From: Citreicella sp. C3M06
GTDB taxonomy: Bacteria > Pseudomonadota > Alphaproteobacteria > Rhodobacterales > Rhodobacteraceae
Direction of reading: 5' to 3'
Assembly: GCF_018860705.1 (NCBI RefSeq)
Contig: NZ_JAHKQA010000048.1
Location: 1-64,000, forward strand
DNA length: 64,000 nt
Part shown: positions 35,250 to 43,925 of the stretch, one piece after another
Position numbering within the stretch: the stretch's first letter is position 1
How the letters are laid out: each line of letters begins with the position of its first letter
The notes under the pieces: model-generated
Database searches by the model: none
Told to the model about the DNA's origin: nothing
The model's input: the letters and a program-made list of their open reading frames with translations, nothing else
Made by a program: the position numbers and the translations under genes

Positions 35250-36374
35250 ATGCCTCAGCGCAGTGATGTCGACCCGACCGGGCTTGACGAATTTTCGGTG
35301 GTCTTCACGGACCGCTCTCTCAACCACATGTCCGCCGCGTTTCAGGAGGTGATGCGCGACATCTCGGGGCTGTTGCGCGAGGTGTATGGCGCCGATGGCG
35401 TGGCGCTGGTGCCCGGTGGTGGCACCTTTGGCATGGAGGCCGTCGCCCGACAGTTCGGGCAGGGCGCCAAGGCGCTTGTGGCGCGCAACGGCTGGTTCTC
35501 CTTCCGCTGGTCGCAGATTTTCGACGCGGGCGGCTTTGGCGGCGAGGTCACCGTGATGAAGGCGCGCCAGACTGGCAACGCGCCGACCTCGGGTTTTGCG
35601 CCAGCGCCGATCGCCGAGGTCTGCGAGGCGATCCGCCGCGAGGCACCGCAGATCGTCTTTGCGCCGCATGTCGAGACATCCTCCGGGATCATCCTGCCTG
35701 AGGATTACATCACGCAGATGGCGCAGGCGGCGCATGAGGTCGGCGCGCTGATGGTGCTGGATTGCATCGCCTCGGGCTGTGTCTGGGTCGACATGCGCGC
35801 CACTGGCGTCGATGTGCTGATCTCTGCCCCGCAGAAGGGCTGGTCGGCCACGCCCTGCGCCGGGCTGGTGATGCTGTCGCAGCGGGCTTTGGAGCGTATG
35901 GACGCCACCGCCTCGAACAGCTTTGCCATGGATCTGAAGAAATGGCGCGACATCATGGCGGCCTATGAGGCGGGCGGCCACGCCTATCACGCCACCATGC
36001 CCACCGACGGCTTGCGGATGTTCCGCGATGCGATGTTGGAAACGCAGCAGATGGGCTTTGACCAAGCCAAGGCGGCGCAATGGGAGCTTGGCGACAAGGT
36101 GCGTGCGCTGCTGGCGGGGCGCGGTGTCGCCTCGGTTGCGGCCGAAGGCTATGGCGCGCCGGGCGTCGTGGTCAGCTATACCGACCGGCCTGAGATCAAG
36201 TCGGGCAAGGCCTTTGCCGAGCAGGGCACGCAGATTGCCGCCGGGGTGCCGTTGCAGGTGGGCGAGCCCGAGGGGTTCTCGACCTTCCGGCTGGGGCTGT
36301 TCGGGCTCGACAAGCTGGCGGATGTGGATGGCACGGTGGCGCGGCTTGGCCGGGCTCTGGACGCAGTGCTCTAG
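35250..36374 (+). CDS. Class V PLP-dependent aminotransferase (alanine/serine-glyoxylate type)
   Basis: The 374-residue product has class V aminotransferase features: LVPGGGTFGMEAVARQF, a SSGI block (VETSSGIILPEDYI), DCIASGCVWVD (PLP-binding Asp) and the lysine motif ISAPQKGWSATPCAGLVML (Schiff-base Lys). It probably transfers amino groups between an amino acid and glyoxylate or pyruvate; the exact substrate is not visible. The start has AAGGAG 6 bases upstream; an ATG nine codons earlier lacks this. It stands alone, 136 bases after the Lrp pair. Confidence 0.85.
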   Translation: MPQRSDVDPTGLDEFSVVFTDRSLNHMSAAFQEVMRDISGLLREVYGADGVALVPGGGTFGMEAVARQFGQGAKALVARNGWFSFRWSQIFDAGGFGGEVTVMKARQTGNAPTSGFAPAPIAEVCEAIRREAPQIVFAPHVETSSGIILPEDYITQMAQAAHEVGALMVLDCIASGCVWVDMRATGVDVLISAPQKGWSATPCAGLVMLSQRALERMDATASNSFAMDLKKWRDIMAAYEAGGHAYHATMPTDGLRMFRDAMLETQQMGFDQAKAAQWELGDKVRALLAGRGVASVAAEGYGAPGVVVSYTDRPEIKSGKAFAEQGTQIAAGVPLQVGEPEGFSTFRLGLFGLDKLADVDGTVARLGRALDAVL

Positions 36375-36672
36375 CGCGCGGGCGCCCACCACACCCCGGC
36401 CCTGCGCAATTGTGGGGCCGGGGCAGGGCTGTTGGCGTCTCGTTCTGTCGGGGCAGGCGGCCTCTTACAGAAATAAATCATTTGTTTCAAAACTGTTAAA
36501 TTTTTCACGCCCAATTTCCGGGCACGAGGCGCACACCCGATGGATATGCTTGCGCCCAAGTGGATTGTATAGTGACAAGCCGAGTCCCATGGGATAATTC
36601 CAGCCACGTAAGGGGTGCCGGAGTCGTTCAGGGGTCAACCATGAAGGGGCCGGCTTTCAAGAGGGAGCAGAA
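36375..36672 (+). promoter_or_regulatory. Intergenic region upstream of dksA
   Basis: This 298-base gap has no convincing reading frame. Its first part holds a GC-rich hairpin (9-bp stem, CCCCGGCCC at 36394-36402 with GGGCCGGGG at 36415-36423) without a following T tract. The middle (about 36470-36520) is AT-rich, unlike its surroundings. A TATAGT hexamer at 36568-36573 could be a -10 box, but no good -35 is paired with it. It probably carries the dksA promoter and a long 5' leader. Confidence 0.4.
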
Positions 36673-37095
36673 ATGAAGCCCGAGACCTTTCTTCCAGACG
36701 ATTATAGTCCGGCAGACAGCGAGCCGTTCATGAATGAGCGCCAGCTCGAATATTTCCGGCGCAAATTGCTTGCGTGGAAAAATGATATTCTTGCCGAAAG
36801 CCGCGATACCATCGAGGCCTTGCAGGATTCCACCCGCAACATTCCTGATGTCACCGACCGTGCCAGCGAGGAAACCGACCGGGCGCTCGAATTGCGCACC
36901 CGGGACCGGCAGCGCAAGCTTGTCGCCAAGATCGACAGCGCCCTGCGGCGCATCGACGAGCGCGAATATGGCTATTGCGAAGTCACCGGCGAGCCGATTT
37001 CGCTCAAGCGGCTTGATGCGCGGCCTATCGCGACCATGAGCCTCGAGGCGCAGGAGCGTCATGAGCGGCGTGAGAAAGTGCACCGCGACGACTGA
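36673..37095 (+). CDS. dksA: RNA polymerase-binding transcription factor DksA (zinc-independent type)
   Basis: The 140-residue product has the DksA coiled coil with the tip motif D-x2-D-x-A (D59, D62, A64 within NIPDVTDRAS) and the C-terminal globular region. Of the four zinc cysteines of E. coli DksA only one remains (C102; the other positions read T105, S123 and A126). A one-cysteine DksA is known from Rhodobacter sphaeroides. DksA binds the secondary channel of RNA polymerase and, with ppGpp, mediates the stringent response. A GAGGGAG ribosome binding site precedes the start, and a strong hairpin follows the gene. Confidence 0.95.
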   Translation: MKPETFLPDDYSPADSEPFMNERQLEYFRRKLLAWKNDILAESRDTIEALQDSTRNIPDVTDRASEETDRALELRTRDRQRKLVAKIDSALRRIDEREYGYCEVTGEPISLKRLDARPIATMSLEAQERHERREKVHRDD

Positions 37096-37124
37096 CGCCT
37101 TCGGGCGGCAGCGTGGCAGCAAGT

Positions 37125-37155
37125 AGGACGCCGGGGTTGCACGCCCCGGCGTCCT
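37125..37155 (+). terminator. Probable terminator hairpin after dksA
   Basis: A perfect 12-bp stem (AGGACGCCGGGG and CCCCGGCGTCCT) with a 7-base loop starts 30 bases after the dksA stop. Only TTT follows a few bases later, so the T tract is weak; it may act as a terminator or as an RNA 3'-end stabiliser. Confidence 0.6.
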
Positions 37156-37190
37156 GCGTTTCGGGCAGACGAACCTTGGGGAAGCAGGGC

Positions 37191-38360
37191 ATGGCACTGG
37201 CAGGCAGGCAGATCATCGTCGCGGGCGCAGGCATCGGAGGATTGGCGGCGGCGCTGGCACTGCGCCAGCGCGGCGCCGAGGTGACGGTGCTGGAACTGGC
37301 AGAGGCGATCCGCGAAGTTGGGGCCGGTCTTCAGATCAGCCCCAACGGGCTGCGGGTGATCGAGGCGCTTGGGCAAAGCGCAGCGCTGAGCGCGCGGGCC
37401 AGCAAGGCGCGGGCCGTGGTGCTGCGCGATCATCGCGCCGGGCGCGAGGTGCTTCGGCTGGATCTTGGCAAGCTGCCCGAGGGGCAGGGCTATCTCTTTG
37501 CCCACCGCGCCGATCTGGTCGAACTGCTGGCCGACGCGGCGCGCGCAGCTGGCGTTCAGATCCAGCTGGGGCAGGCAATCACGCAGATTACGCCCGGAAC
37601 GCCGCCAGAGGCGACGTTGGTAAATGGGGACAAGCGCTCGGCGGATCTGATCATCGGCGCGGATGGGTTGCATTCGGTGCTGCGCGGCGCGCTCAACGGC
37701 GCGGCGCCAGCGTCATTCACCGGGCAGGTGGCGTGGCGCGCCCTCATCCCCAATGATTTCGGCCATCCGCCCGAGGTCACGGTGCATATGGGGCCGGGGC
37801 GGCATCTGGTCAGTTATCCGCTGCGCAATGGCACGCTGGTCAACATCGTTGCTGCCGAGGAACGCAAGGGCTGGACCCCCGAAGGTTGGGCCCATGAGGA
37901 TGACCCGGCCAATCTGCGCGCCGCCTTCTCGGGGTTTGGCGGCAGCGTTCCGCAGATGCTCAGCCGGGTCGACAAGGTCGGGCTTTGGGGGCTGTTTCGT
38001 CACCCGGTGGCGCGGCGCTGGTATGGCGAAGGATGCGCGCTGCTGGGCGACGCGGCCCACCCGACGCTGCCGTTTCTCGCCCAAGGCGCAAACATGGCGC
38101 TGGAGGATGGCTGGACGCTTGCACGCTGCCTTGATGAAAGCGCCGATCAGCCGCAGGCCTTGGCGCGCTACCAGCAGCTTCGCCGGGATCGCTGCGCGCG
38201 GATCGTCGCCGCAGCCACCGGCAATGCGTGGAAATATCATCTGAGCAACCCGCTGGTCCGCCGCGCGGCGCATCTGGGCCTTGCGGCGGCGGGGCGTATC
38301 GCGCCGGATCGCATTCTGCGCCAGTTCGACTGGATTTACGGCCACGATGTGACCGCCTGA
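37191..38360 (+). CDS. FAD-dependent aromatic monooxygenase (salicylate/3-hydroxybenzoate hydroxylase type)
   Basis: The 389-residue flavoprotein has the N-terminal dinucleotide motif GAGIGGLAAALALRQRG, a GADGLHS block (about 155-165) and LLGDAAHPTLPFLAQGANMA near residue 285, the three fingerprints of class A flavin monooxygenases. These enzymes hydroxylate aromatic rings using NAD(P)H and oxygen. No other aromatic catabolism gene is nearby, so the substrate is unknown. It lies downstream of the dksA hairpin and is convergent with creA (4 bases between stops). Confidence 0.85.
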   Translation: MALAGRQIIVAGAGIGGLAAALALRQRGAEVTVLELAEAIREVGAGLQISPNGLRVIEALGQSAALSARASKARAVVLRDHRAGREVLRLDLGKLPEGQGYLFAHRADLVELLADAARAAGVQIQLGQAITQITPGTPPEATLVNGDKRSADLIIGADGLHSVLRGALNGAAPASFTGQVAWRALIPNDFGHPPEVTVHMGPGRHLVSYPLRNGTLVNIVAAEERKGWTPEGWAHEDDPANLRAAFSGFGGSVPQMLSRVDKVGLWGLFRHPVARRWYGEGCALLGDAAHPTLPFLAQGANMALEDGWTLARCLDESADQPQALARYQQLRRDRCARIVAAATGNAWKYHLSNPLVRRAAHLGLAAAGRIAPDRILRQFDWIYGHDVTA

Positions 38361-38364
38361 TCGT

Positions 38365-38823
38365 TCAGTCCGCGCTGGAGCCGTAAAGCGGCACCGTCGA
38401 GATCGCCAGCTTGGCAGAGCCGTCTGCCACCTGCTGCGCGTGCACAAGATAGATCAGCGTCTGGTTTTCTTCGTCAAAGATCCGTTTTACCCGAAGGCTT
38501 TTGAACACTATGGAGCGCGAGGTGCGGAACACGTCTTCGCCCTCTTCGCTGCGGTCGATGTCGCCGATGGTGATCGGCCCGGTCTGTCGGCAGGCGATCG
38601 ACGCATTCGACGGGTCTTCGAACCAGTTGCCTTTGGACAGCCGGTCGATCAGCCCGCGATCGAAATAGGCGACATGGCAGGTCACGCCCTCGACCTTGGG
38701 GTCGGCAACGGCATCGATGATGATGTCGTTGCCCGTCCAGTCGACGCCGACCTCGCCGACCTGCTCGGCCTGCGCCATCAACGGAAAAGCACAGAGCAGG
38801 GCGGCAAGGCGGATAGTCTTCAT
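38365..38823 (-). CDS. creA: CreA family periplasmic protein
   Basis: The 152-residue product has a signal peptide (about 1-19, ending MAQAE) and the CreA core: VGVDWTGNDIIIDAVADPKV, VTCHVAYFDRG and RSIVFKSLRVKRIFDEENQT. CreA-family proteins are exported proteins of unknown role that occur widely in Proteobacteria. Two cysteines, in VTCHV and IACRQ, could form a disulfide. AGGGA lies about 8 bases before the start. It follows the PNPOx-like gene on the same strand after 22 bases and may be co-transcribed. Confidence 0.88.
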   Translation of the reverse strand: MKTIRLAALLCAFPLMAQAEQVGEVGVDWTGNDIIIDAVADPKVEGVTCHVAYFDRGLIDRLSKGNWFEDPSNASIACRQTGPITIGDIDRSEEGEDVFRTSRSIVFKSLRVKRIFDEENQTLIYLVHAQQVADGSAKLAISTVPLYGSSAD

Positions 38824-38845
38824 CGGATGATTCCCTGAGGTCAGA

Positions 38846-39316
38846 TCAGAACACCACCCGACCATGCTCGCCCGCGTCCGGCGTGTCACCCGTCAAATTC
38901 GCCTTGGCAATCTCGTAGAGAAAGCTGATGCCACCATCACCAGACCAGACTTCGGCCTCGCGCGGGGTGAATTTGACCAGCTGCACGGCGGCATCTTCGC
39001 GGCCATTCTCGAACCACGCGGCGGCAAAGGCATTCCACAGCTCGTCAAGTTTTTCGCTGTCGTTCACCGCCTCCAGCGCGCCAAAGACGTTGGCATAAAG
39101 ATGCGCCTTCGAATCGGCGATGTAAAACGTCGCCTCGCCGCCGGATTTGGCGCCCCGGTCAGCGGCGCTGCCGCGCGCGGTGATGAACCAGATCGCCTTG
39201 GCCTCGGCATCGCCCTGCGGCGACATCGGCACCGGGCGCTCGCCGTCAGCGGCCAGAAGGCCGGCGCGCACATCTTTGAGCTGGCTCCAGAATTCGTCTT
39301 TCAGATCCTTGGTCAT
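38846..39316 (-). CDS. Pyridoxamine 5'-phosphate oxidase-like flavoprotein (general stress protein 26 type)
   Basis: The 156-residue protein starts [20 protein letters not shown] and has a split-barrel FMN-binding pattern ([37 protein letters not shown]) followed by a C-terminal helix region ([13 protein letters not shown]). This is the YzzA/general stress 26 branch rather than true PdxH. The ligand may be FMN or F420-like cofactors; the substrate is unknown. AAAGGA lies 8 bases before the start. It is divergent from the leucine catabolic operon and shares its upstream region. Confidence 0.82.
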   Translation of the reverse strand: MTKDLKDEFWSQLKDVRAGLLAADGERPVPMSPQGDAEAKAIWFITARGSAADRGAKSGGEATFYIADSKAHLYANVFGALEAVNDSEKLDELWNAFAAAWFENGREDAAVQLVKFTPREAEVWSGDGGISFLYEIAKANLTGDTPDAGEHGRVVF

Positions 39317-39406
39317 GGGGGTGTCCTTTCCTTGTTGTGCACCCAACGCGCCGGGCCCGCCCGATGTTCCTTTCGCTTGACGGATCACCCATCGCGCGCC
39401 AAGATA

Positions 39407-39420
39407 TGAACAAGCGTTCA
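39407..39420. promoter_or_regulatory. TetR-style palindromic operator before ivd
   Basis: The sequence TGAAC-AAGC-GTTCA is a perfect 5-bp dyad 27 bases upstream of the isovaleryl-CoA dehydrogenase start. A TTGACG hexamer at 39377-39382 could be the -35 box, which would place the palindrome at the -10/start region, a repressor position. Operators of this form are common for TetR-family regulators of acyl-CoA genes. No regulator gene is adjacent. Confidence 0.45.
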
Positions 39421-39447
39421 AATAAATCGTCAGGAGGAGGGCGGGAT

Positions 39448-40611
39448 ATGTTCGGCGCAGGCATGAGCTTTGATCTTGGAGAGGACGTGAACGCGCTGCG
39501 CGACATGGTCCACCGCTGGGCGCAGGAGCGGGTAAAGCCGCTTGCGGCGCAGGTTGACGCAAGCAACGCCTTTCCAAATGAGCTTTGGCCCGAGATGGGA
39601 GAGCTTGGGCTGCTCGGCATCACGGTGCCCGAGGAATACGGCGGGGCGGGGATGGGCTATCTGGCCCATGTCATCGCGGTCGAGGAAATCGCGCGGGCTT
39701 CGGCCTCGGTCTCGCTGAGCTATGGGGCGCATAGCAACCTGTGCGTCAACCAGATCAAGCTGAACGGCAGCGATGCGCAGCGGCAGAAATACCTGCCGGG
39801 GCTGATTTCCGGCGAACATATCGGGGCGCTGGCGATGTCCGAGGCTTCGGCTGGCTCTGACGTGGTGAGCATGAAGCTGCGGGCGGAAAAGAAGAACGAC
39901 CGCTTCGTGCTGAACGGCAACAAATACTGGATCACCAATGGCCCGGACGCCGACACGCTGGTGGTCTATGCCAAGACCGACCCCGAAGCCGGATCCAAGG
40001 GCATCACCGCTTTTCTGATCGAGAAGTCGATGACCGGCTTTTCGACAAGCCCGCATTTCGACAAGCTGGGGATGCGCGGGTCGAACACCGCCGAGCTGAT
40101 TTTTGACAATGTAGAAGTGCCGTTCGACAATATCCTTGGCGAGGAAGGCCGCGGCGTGCGCGTGCTGATGTCGGGGCTTGATTACGAACGGGTGGTGCTG
40201 GCGGGGATCGGCACCGGGATCATGGCGGCCTGTCTGGACGAGGTGATGCCCTATCTTGCCGAGCGTCAGCAATTCGGCAAGCCCATCGGCTCGTTCCAGC
40301 TGATGCAGGGCAAGATCGCTGACATGTACACCGCGATGAATTCCGCCCGGGCCTATGTCTACGAGGTCGCCAAGGCGTGCGACCGGGGCGACGTGACGCG
40401 GCAGGACGCAGCGGCCTGCTGTCTGTATGCCAGCGAACAGGCGATGGTGCAGGCGCATCAGGCGGTGCAGGCGATGGGCGGCGCGGGGTTTCTGGCGGAT
40501 GCGCCGGTGGCGCGGCTGTTCCGCGATGCCAAGCTGATGGAGATCGGCGCGGGCACATCGGAAATCCGCCGGATGTTGGTCGGGCGCGAGCTGATGTCGG
40601 CTGTGAGCTGA
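39448..40611 (+). CDS. ivd: Isovaleryl-CoA dehydrogenase
   Basis: The 387-residue product is an acyl-CoA dehydrogenase with [46 protein letters not shown] and the [12 protein letters not shown] helix, in which the glutamate matches the catalytic base of isovaleryl-CoA dehydrogenase. It oxidises isovaleryl-CoA to 3-methylcrotonyl-CoA, passing electrons to ETF. The start has a GGAGGAGGG site about 7 bases upstream. It heads a leucine degradation operon with mccB, mccA, HMG-CoA lyase and a hydratase. Confidence 0.95.
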   Translation: MFGAGMSFDLGEDVNALRDMVHRWAQERVKPLAAQVDASNAFPNELWPEMGELGLLGITVPEEYGGAGMGYLAHVIAVEEIARASASVSLSYGAHSNLCVNQIKLNGSDAQRQKYLPGLISGEHIGALAMSEASAGSDVVSMKLRAEKKNDRFVLNGNKYWITNGPDADTLVVYAKTDPEAGSKGITAFLIEKSMTGFSTSPHFDKLGMRGSNTAELIFDNVEVPFDNILGEEGRGVRVLMSGLDYERVVLAGIGTGIMAACLDEVMPYLAERQQFGKPIGSFQLMQGKIADMYTAMNSARAYVYEVAKACDRGDVTRQDAAACCLYASEQAMVQAHQAVQAMGGAGFLADAPVARLFRDAKLMEIGAGTSEIRRMLVGRELMSAVS

Positions 40612-40682
40612 GCCATGTATCTGTCTGAAATTGCGTTGGTTCCATCATGACGAGGCCGATGCGTGAATGCCGGGCGCGGGCC

Positions 40683-42230
40683 ATGCTGTGCCACAATGCC
40701 GATTACGAAACCCTGCGCGACAGGTTCGCGTGGCCGGTGCGCACGCAGGTGAATCTTGCCGACGAGGTCTGCGACAGCTGGGCAGCGGTGGTGCCCTCGC
40801 GTACGGCGATCATTGATCTGCGCGGGCCAGAGCCGATCCCGGTCAGCTATGGTGCCTTGCAACGGCTGTCGCGGCAGGTCGAGGCGTGGCTGCGGGCGCA
40901 GGGCGTTGCGCGCGGCGACCGGGTGGCTGTGTTGCTCTCGCAAAGCCCGCTCTGCGCCGCGGCCCATATCGCGGCATGGCGCATGGGCGCGATATCGGTG
41001 CCGCTGTTCAAGCTATTCCGCCGCGATGCTCTTGCATCACGGCTGGCCGACAGCGGCGCGCGCGTTGCGGTCAGCGACGATGAGGGCGCGGCGATGCTGG
41101 CGCCATTTGCGCTGCCGGTGTTGACGGCCGGGGCGCTGCCGGAGCCGGGCGCATGGCCCGCTGCCGAAACTTCGCCCGGCGATCCGGCGATCATCATCTA
41201 CACCTCTGGCACCACCGGTGCGCCAAAGGGCGCGCTGCACGGGCATGGGGCTCTGGCGGGCCATCTGCCCGGCGTCGAGATGAGCCATGATCTGCTTGGT
41301 CAGGATGATGACATCCTGTGGACCCCGGCGGATTGGGCGTGGATCGGCGGGCTGTTCGATGTGCTGATGCCGGGCCTTTATCTGGGCATTCCGGTGGTGG
41401 CGGCGCGCATGGCGCGGTTCGAGATCGACGGCTGTCTCAGGATTTGCCGCGACGGCCTTGTCCGCAACGTGTTCTTGCCACCGACCGCGCTGCGGATGCT
41501 GAAAGCCGCGAACACCGGCATTCCCGGCCTGCGCTCTGTCGCGAGCGGCGGCGAACCGCTGGGGGCCGAGATGCTGGACTGGGGGCGCAATGCCTTTGGT
41601 GTGGCGATCAACGAATTCTACGGTCAGACCGAATGCAACATGGTTGCAAGCTCTTGCGGGGCGCTTTTCACGCCGCGTCCAGGCTGCATCGGCAAGCCCG
41701 CGCCGGGGTTTCGCATCGGCGTGATCGATGCTGAGGGCGCAGAAACCCCGGGCGAAGGCGACATAGCGATTGCCAGAGGTGCAGGCGCCATGATGTTGGA
41801 ATACTGGAACAATCCGCAGGAAACCGCGCGCAAGTTTCGCGGTGACTGGCTGGTGACCGGGGATCGTGGGCGATGGGAAGACGGCTATCTGCGCTTTGTC
41901 GGGCGCGAGGATGATGTGATCACCTCCGCGGGCTACCGCATCGGCCCCGCCGAGATCGAGGATTGCCTGCTGTCTCATCCCGCCGTTGCGACGGTTGGCG
42001 TGGTGGGCAAGCCCGACGCGCTGCGCACCGAGATCGTCAAAGCCTATGTGGTGCTCAAACCCGGCGCGCAGGCCAGCGCCGCAGACTTGCAGCACTACGT
42101 CAAGGAACGGCTATCAAGCTATTCATACCCAAGGGAAATCGCCTTTGTCGAGGGGCTGCCGATGACCGTGACCGGCAAGGTGATCCGCAAGGATCTCAGG
42201 GCGCGCGCCGCGGCAGAGGGCGCGCCGTGA
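40683..42230 (+). CDS. Acyl-CoA synthetase (AMP-forming) of the leucine/isovalerate cluster
   Basis: The 515-residue enzyme has the AMP-binding motif [29 protein letters not shown], a hinge [20 protein letters not shown] and the catalytic lysine in [13 protein letters not shown]. It activates a short or branched acid with CoA; in this setting isovalerate or acetoacetate are candidates. The ATG used best matches relatives that start just before 'YETLRDRF'; two in-frame ATGs up to 12 codons upstream are possible. It is placed 71 bases after ivd. Confidence 0.87.
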   Translation: MLCHNADYETLRDRFAWPVRTQVNLADEVCDSWAAVVPSRTAIIDLRGPEPIPVSYGALQRLSRQVEAWLRAQGVARGDRVAVLLSQSPLCAAAHIAAWRMGAISVPLFKLFRRDALASRLADSGARVAVSDDEGAAMLAPFALPVLTAGALPEPGAWPAAETSPGDPAIIIYTSGTTGAPKGALHGHGALAGHLPGVEMSHDLLGQDDDILWTPADWAWIGGLFDVLMPGLYLGIPVVAARMARFEIDGCLRICRDGLVRNVFLPPTALRMLKAANTGIPGLRSVASGGEPLGAEMLDWGRNAFGVAINEFYGQTECNMVASSCGALFTPRPGCIGKPAPGFRIGVIDAEGAETPGEGDIAIARGAGAMMLEYWNNPQETARKFRGDWLVTGDRGRWEDGYLRFVGREDDVITSAGYRIGPAEIEDCLLSHPAVATVGVVGKPDALRTEIVKAYVVLKPGAQASAADLQHYVKERLSSYSYPREIAFVEGLPMTVTGKVIRKDLRARAAAEGAP

Positions 42231-42288
42231 GCCCGCGCGCCGACAATGCGCCAACAGAGCAGATGTTCACCCGTCTGGAGGAGACCTC

Positions 42289-43884
42289 ATGAAACTGCAA
42301 TCCCAGGCGCTTCCCACGTCAGAAGCCTTTGTGCAGAACCGCGCCGCCCATCTCGAGGCGCTGGCCGCGATCCGCGATGCCGCAGCGCTGGCGGCGGAAG
42401 GCGGCGGCGCCAAGGCGCGCGATCGGCATGTGGCGCGCGGCAAGATGCTGCCGCGTGAACGGGTTGCCAACCTGCTTGATCCCGGCGCGCCGTTTCTGGA
42501 AATCGGCGCGATGGCGGCGCATAGCATGTATGATGGCGCGGCCCCGGCGGCGGGCGTGGTTGCGGGCATCGGGCTAGTCGCGGGGCGGCAGGTCATGGTG
42601 CTGTGCAACGACGCCACGGTGAAGGGCGGCACCTATTACCCGATGTCGGTCAAGAAACACCTGCGCGCGCAGGAGATCGCCGAGGAAAACCGGCTGCCCT
42701 GCATTTATCTGGTCGACAGCGGCGGCGCCAACCTGCCCAATCAGGACGAGGTGTTCCCCGACCGCGACCATTTCGGCCGCATCTTCTACAATCAGGCGCG
42801 GATGTCGGCCAAGGGCATTGCGCAGATCGCCGTGGTCATGGGCTCTTGCACCGCCGGGGGCGCCTATGTGCCCGCGATGTCGGATGTCACCATCATCGTG
42901 CGCGAGCAGGGCACGATCTTTCTGGCCGGCCCGCCGCTGGTCAAGGCCGCCACTGGCGAGGTGGTCACCGCCGAGGATCTGGGCGGCGGCGATGTGCACA
43001 CCCGGTTGTCCGGGGTCGCGGATTACCTTGCCGAAGACGATGCCCATGCGCTGGCGCTGGCGCGGCGCGCCGTCGGCTCGCTGAACCTGCCGGGCGCCTT
43101 GGGCCTGACCGGCGAAGCGCCGGCCTATGACCCCGAAGAGATCCTTGGCGTGGTGCCCGGCGATCTGCGCACGCCCTATGACATCCGCGAGGTCATCGCC
43201 CGGCTGGTGGATGGCTCGTACTTCGACGAGTTCAAGCCGCGCTACGGCGACACACTGGTCACGGGCTTTGCGCAGGTCATGGGCATGCCGGTCGGCATCG
43301 TCGCCAACAATGGCGTGCTGTTTTCCGAAGCGGCGCAAAAGGGCGCGCATTTCATTGAACTATGCTCGCAGCGCAATATCCCGCTGGTGTTCCTGCAGAA
43401 CATCACCGGCTTCATGGTTGGGCGCAAATACGAAAACGAGGGCATCGCGCGCCACGGGGCCAAGATGGTGACGGCGGTGGCCACCACCAACGTGCCCAAG
43501 ATCACCATGCTGGTCGGCGGCTCTTTCGGGGCGGGCAATTACGGCATGGCGGGCCGGGCCTATCAGCCACGGTTCCTGTGGACATGGCCGAACAGCCGCA
43601 TTTCGGTGATGGGCGGCGCGCAGGCCGCCGGGGTTCTGGCCACGGTCAAGCGCGATGCGATCGAGCGCGCGGGCGGCAGCTGGTCCCCCGAGGAAGAAGC
43701 CACGTTCAAGGCCCCGACGGTCGAGATGTTCGAGCGCCAGTCGCACCCATTATATGCCACGGCGCGGCTTTGGGACGACGGCATCATCGATCCGCGCATA
43801 TCGCGCGAGGTGCTGGCGCTGTCGCTGCGCGCCGCGCTGAACGCGCCCATCGAAGAGACGCGCTTTGGCGTGTTCCGGATGTAA
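42289..43884 (+). CDS. mccB: Methylcrotonoyl-CoA carboxylase beta subunit (carboxyltransferase)
   Basis: The 531-residue protein is a biotin-dependent carboxyltransferase. It shows [20 protein letters not shown], GGAFxxGG-like motifs ([33 protein letters not shown]) and [20 protein letters not shown] followed by [20 protein letters not shown]. These match MCC beta more closely than propionyl- or geranyl-CoA carboxylases. It moves the carboxyl group from biotin to 3-methylcrotonyl-CoA. GGAGGAG precedes the start. It is followed by the alpha subunit after 41 bases. Confidence 0.95.
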   Translation: MKLQSQALPTSEAFVQNRAAHLEALAAIRDAAALAAEGGGAKARDRHVARGKMLPRERVANLLDPGAPFLEIGAMAAHSMYDGAAPAAGVVAGIGLVAGRQVMVLCNDATVKGGTYYPMSVKKHLRAQEIAEENRLPCIYLVDSGGANLPNQDEVFPDRDHFGRIFYNQARMSAKGIAQIAVVMGSCTAGGAYVPAMSDVTIIVREQGTIFLAGPPLVKAATGEVVTAEDLGGGDVHTRLSGVADYLAEDDAHALALARRAVGSLNLPGALGLTGEAPAYDPEEILGVVPGDLRTPYDIREVIARLVDGSYFDEFKPRYGDTLVTGFAQVMGMPVGIVANNGVLFSEAAQKGAHFIELCSQRNIPLVFLQNITGFMVGRKYENEGIARHGAKMVTAVATTNVPKITMLVGGSFGAGNYGMAGRAYQPRFLWTWPNSRISVMGGAQAAGVLATVKRDAIERAGGSWSPEEEATFKAPTVEMFERQSHPLYATARLWDDGIIDPRISREVLALSLRAALNAPIEETRFGVFRM

Positions 43885-43925
43885 GCGCGCTGTTGTGGCG
43901 GGGAAAACAGGTGGGAGGGTCTGAG

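Noticed and set aside
36394-36423. GC-rich hairpin after the class V aminotransferase gene as a terminator
   Set aside because: The 9-bp stem has a 12-base loop and no following T tract, so it is mentioned only as part of the intergenic region.
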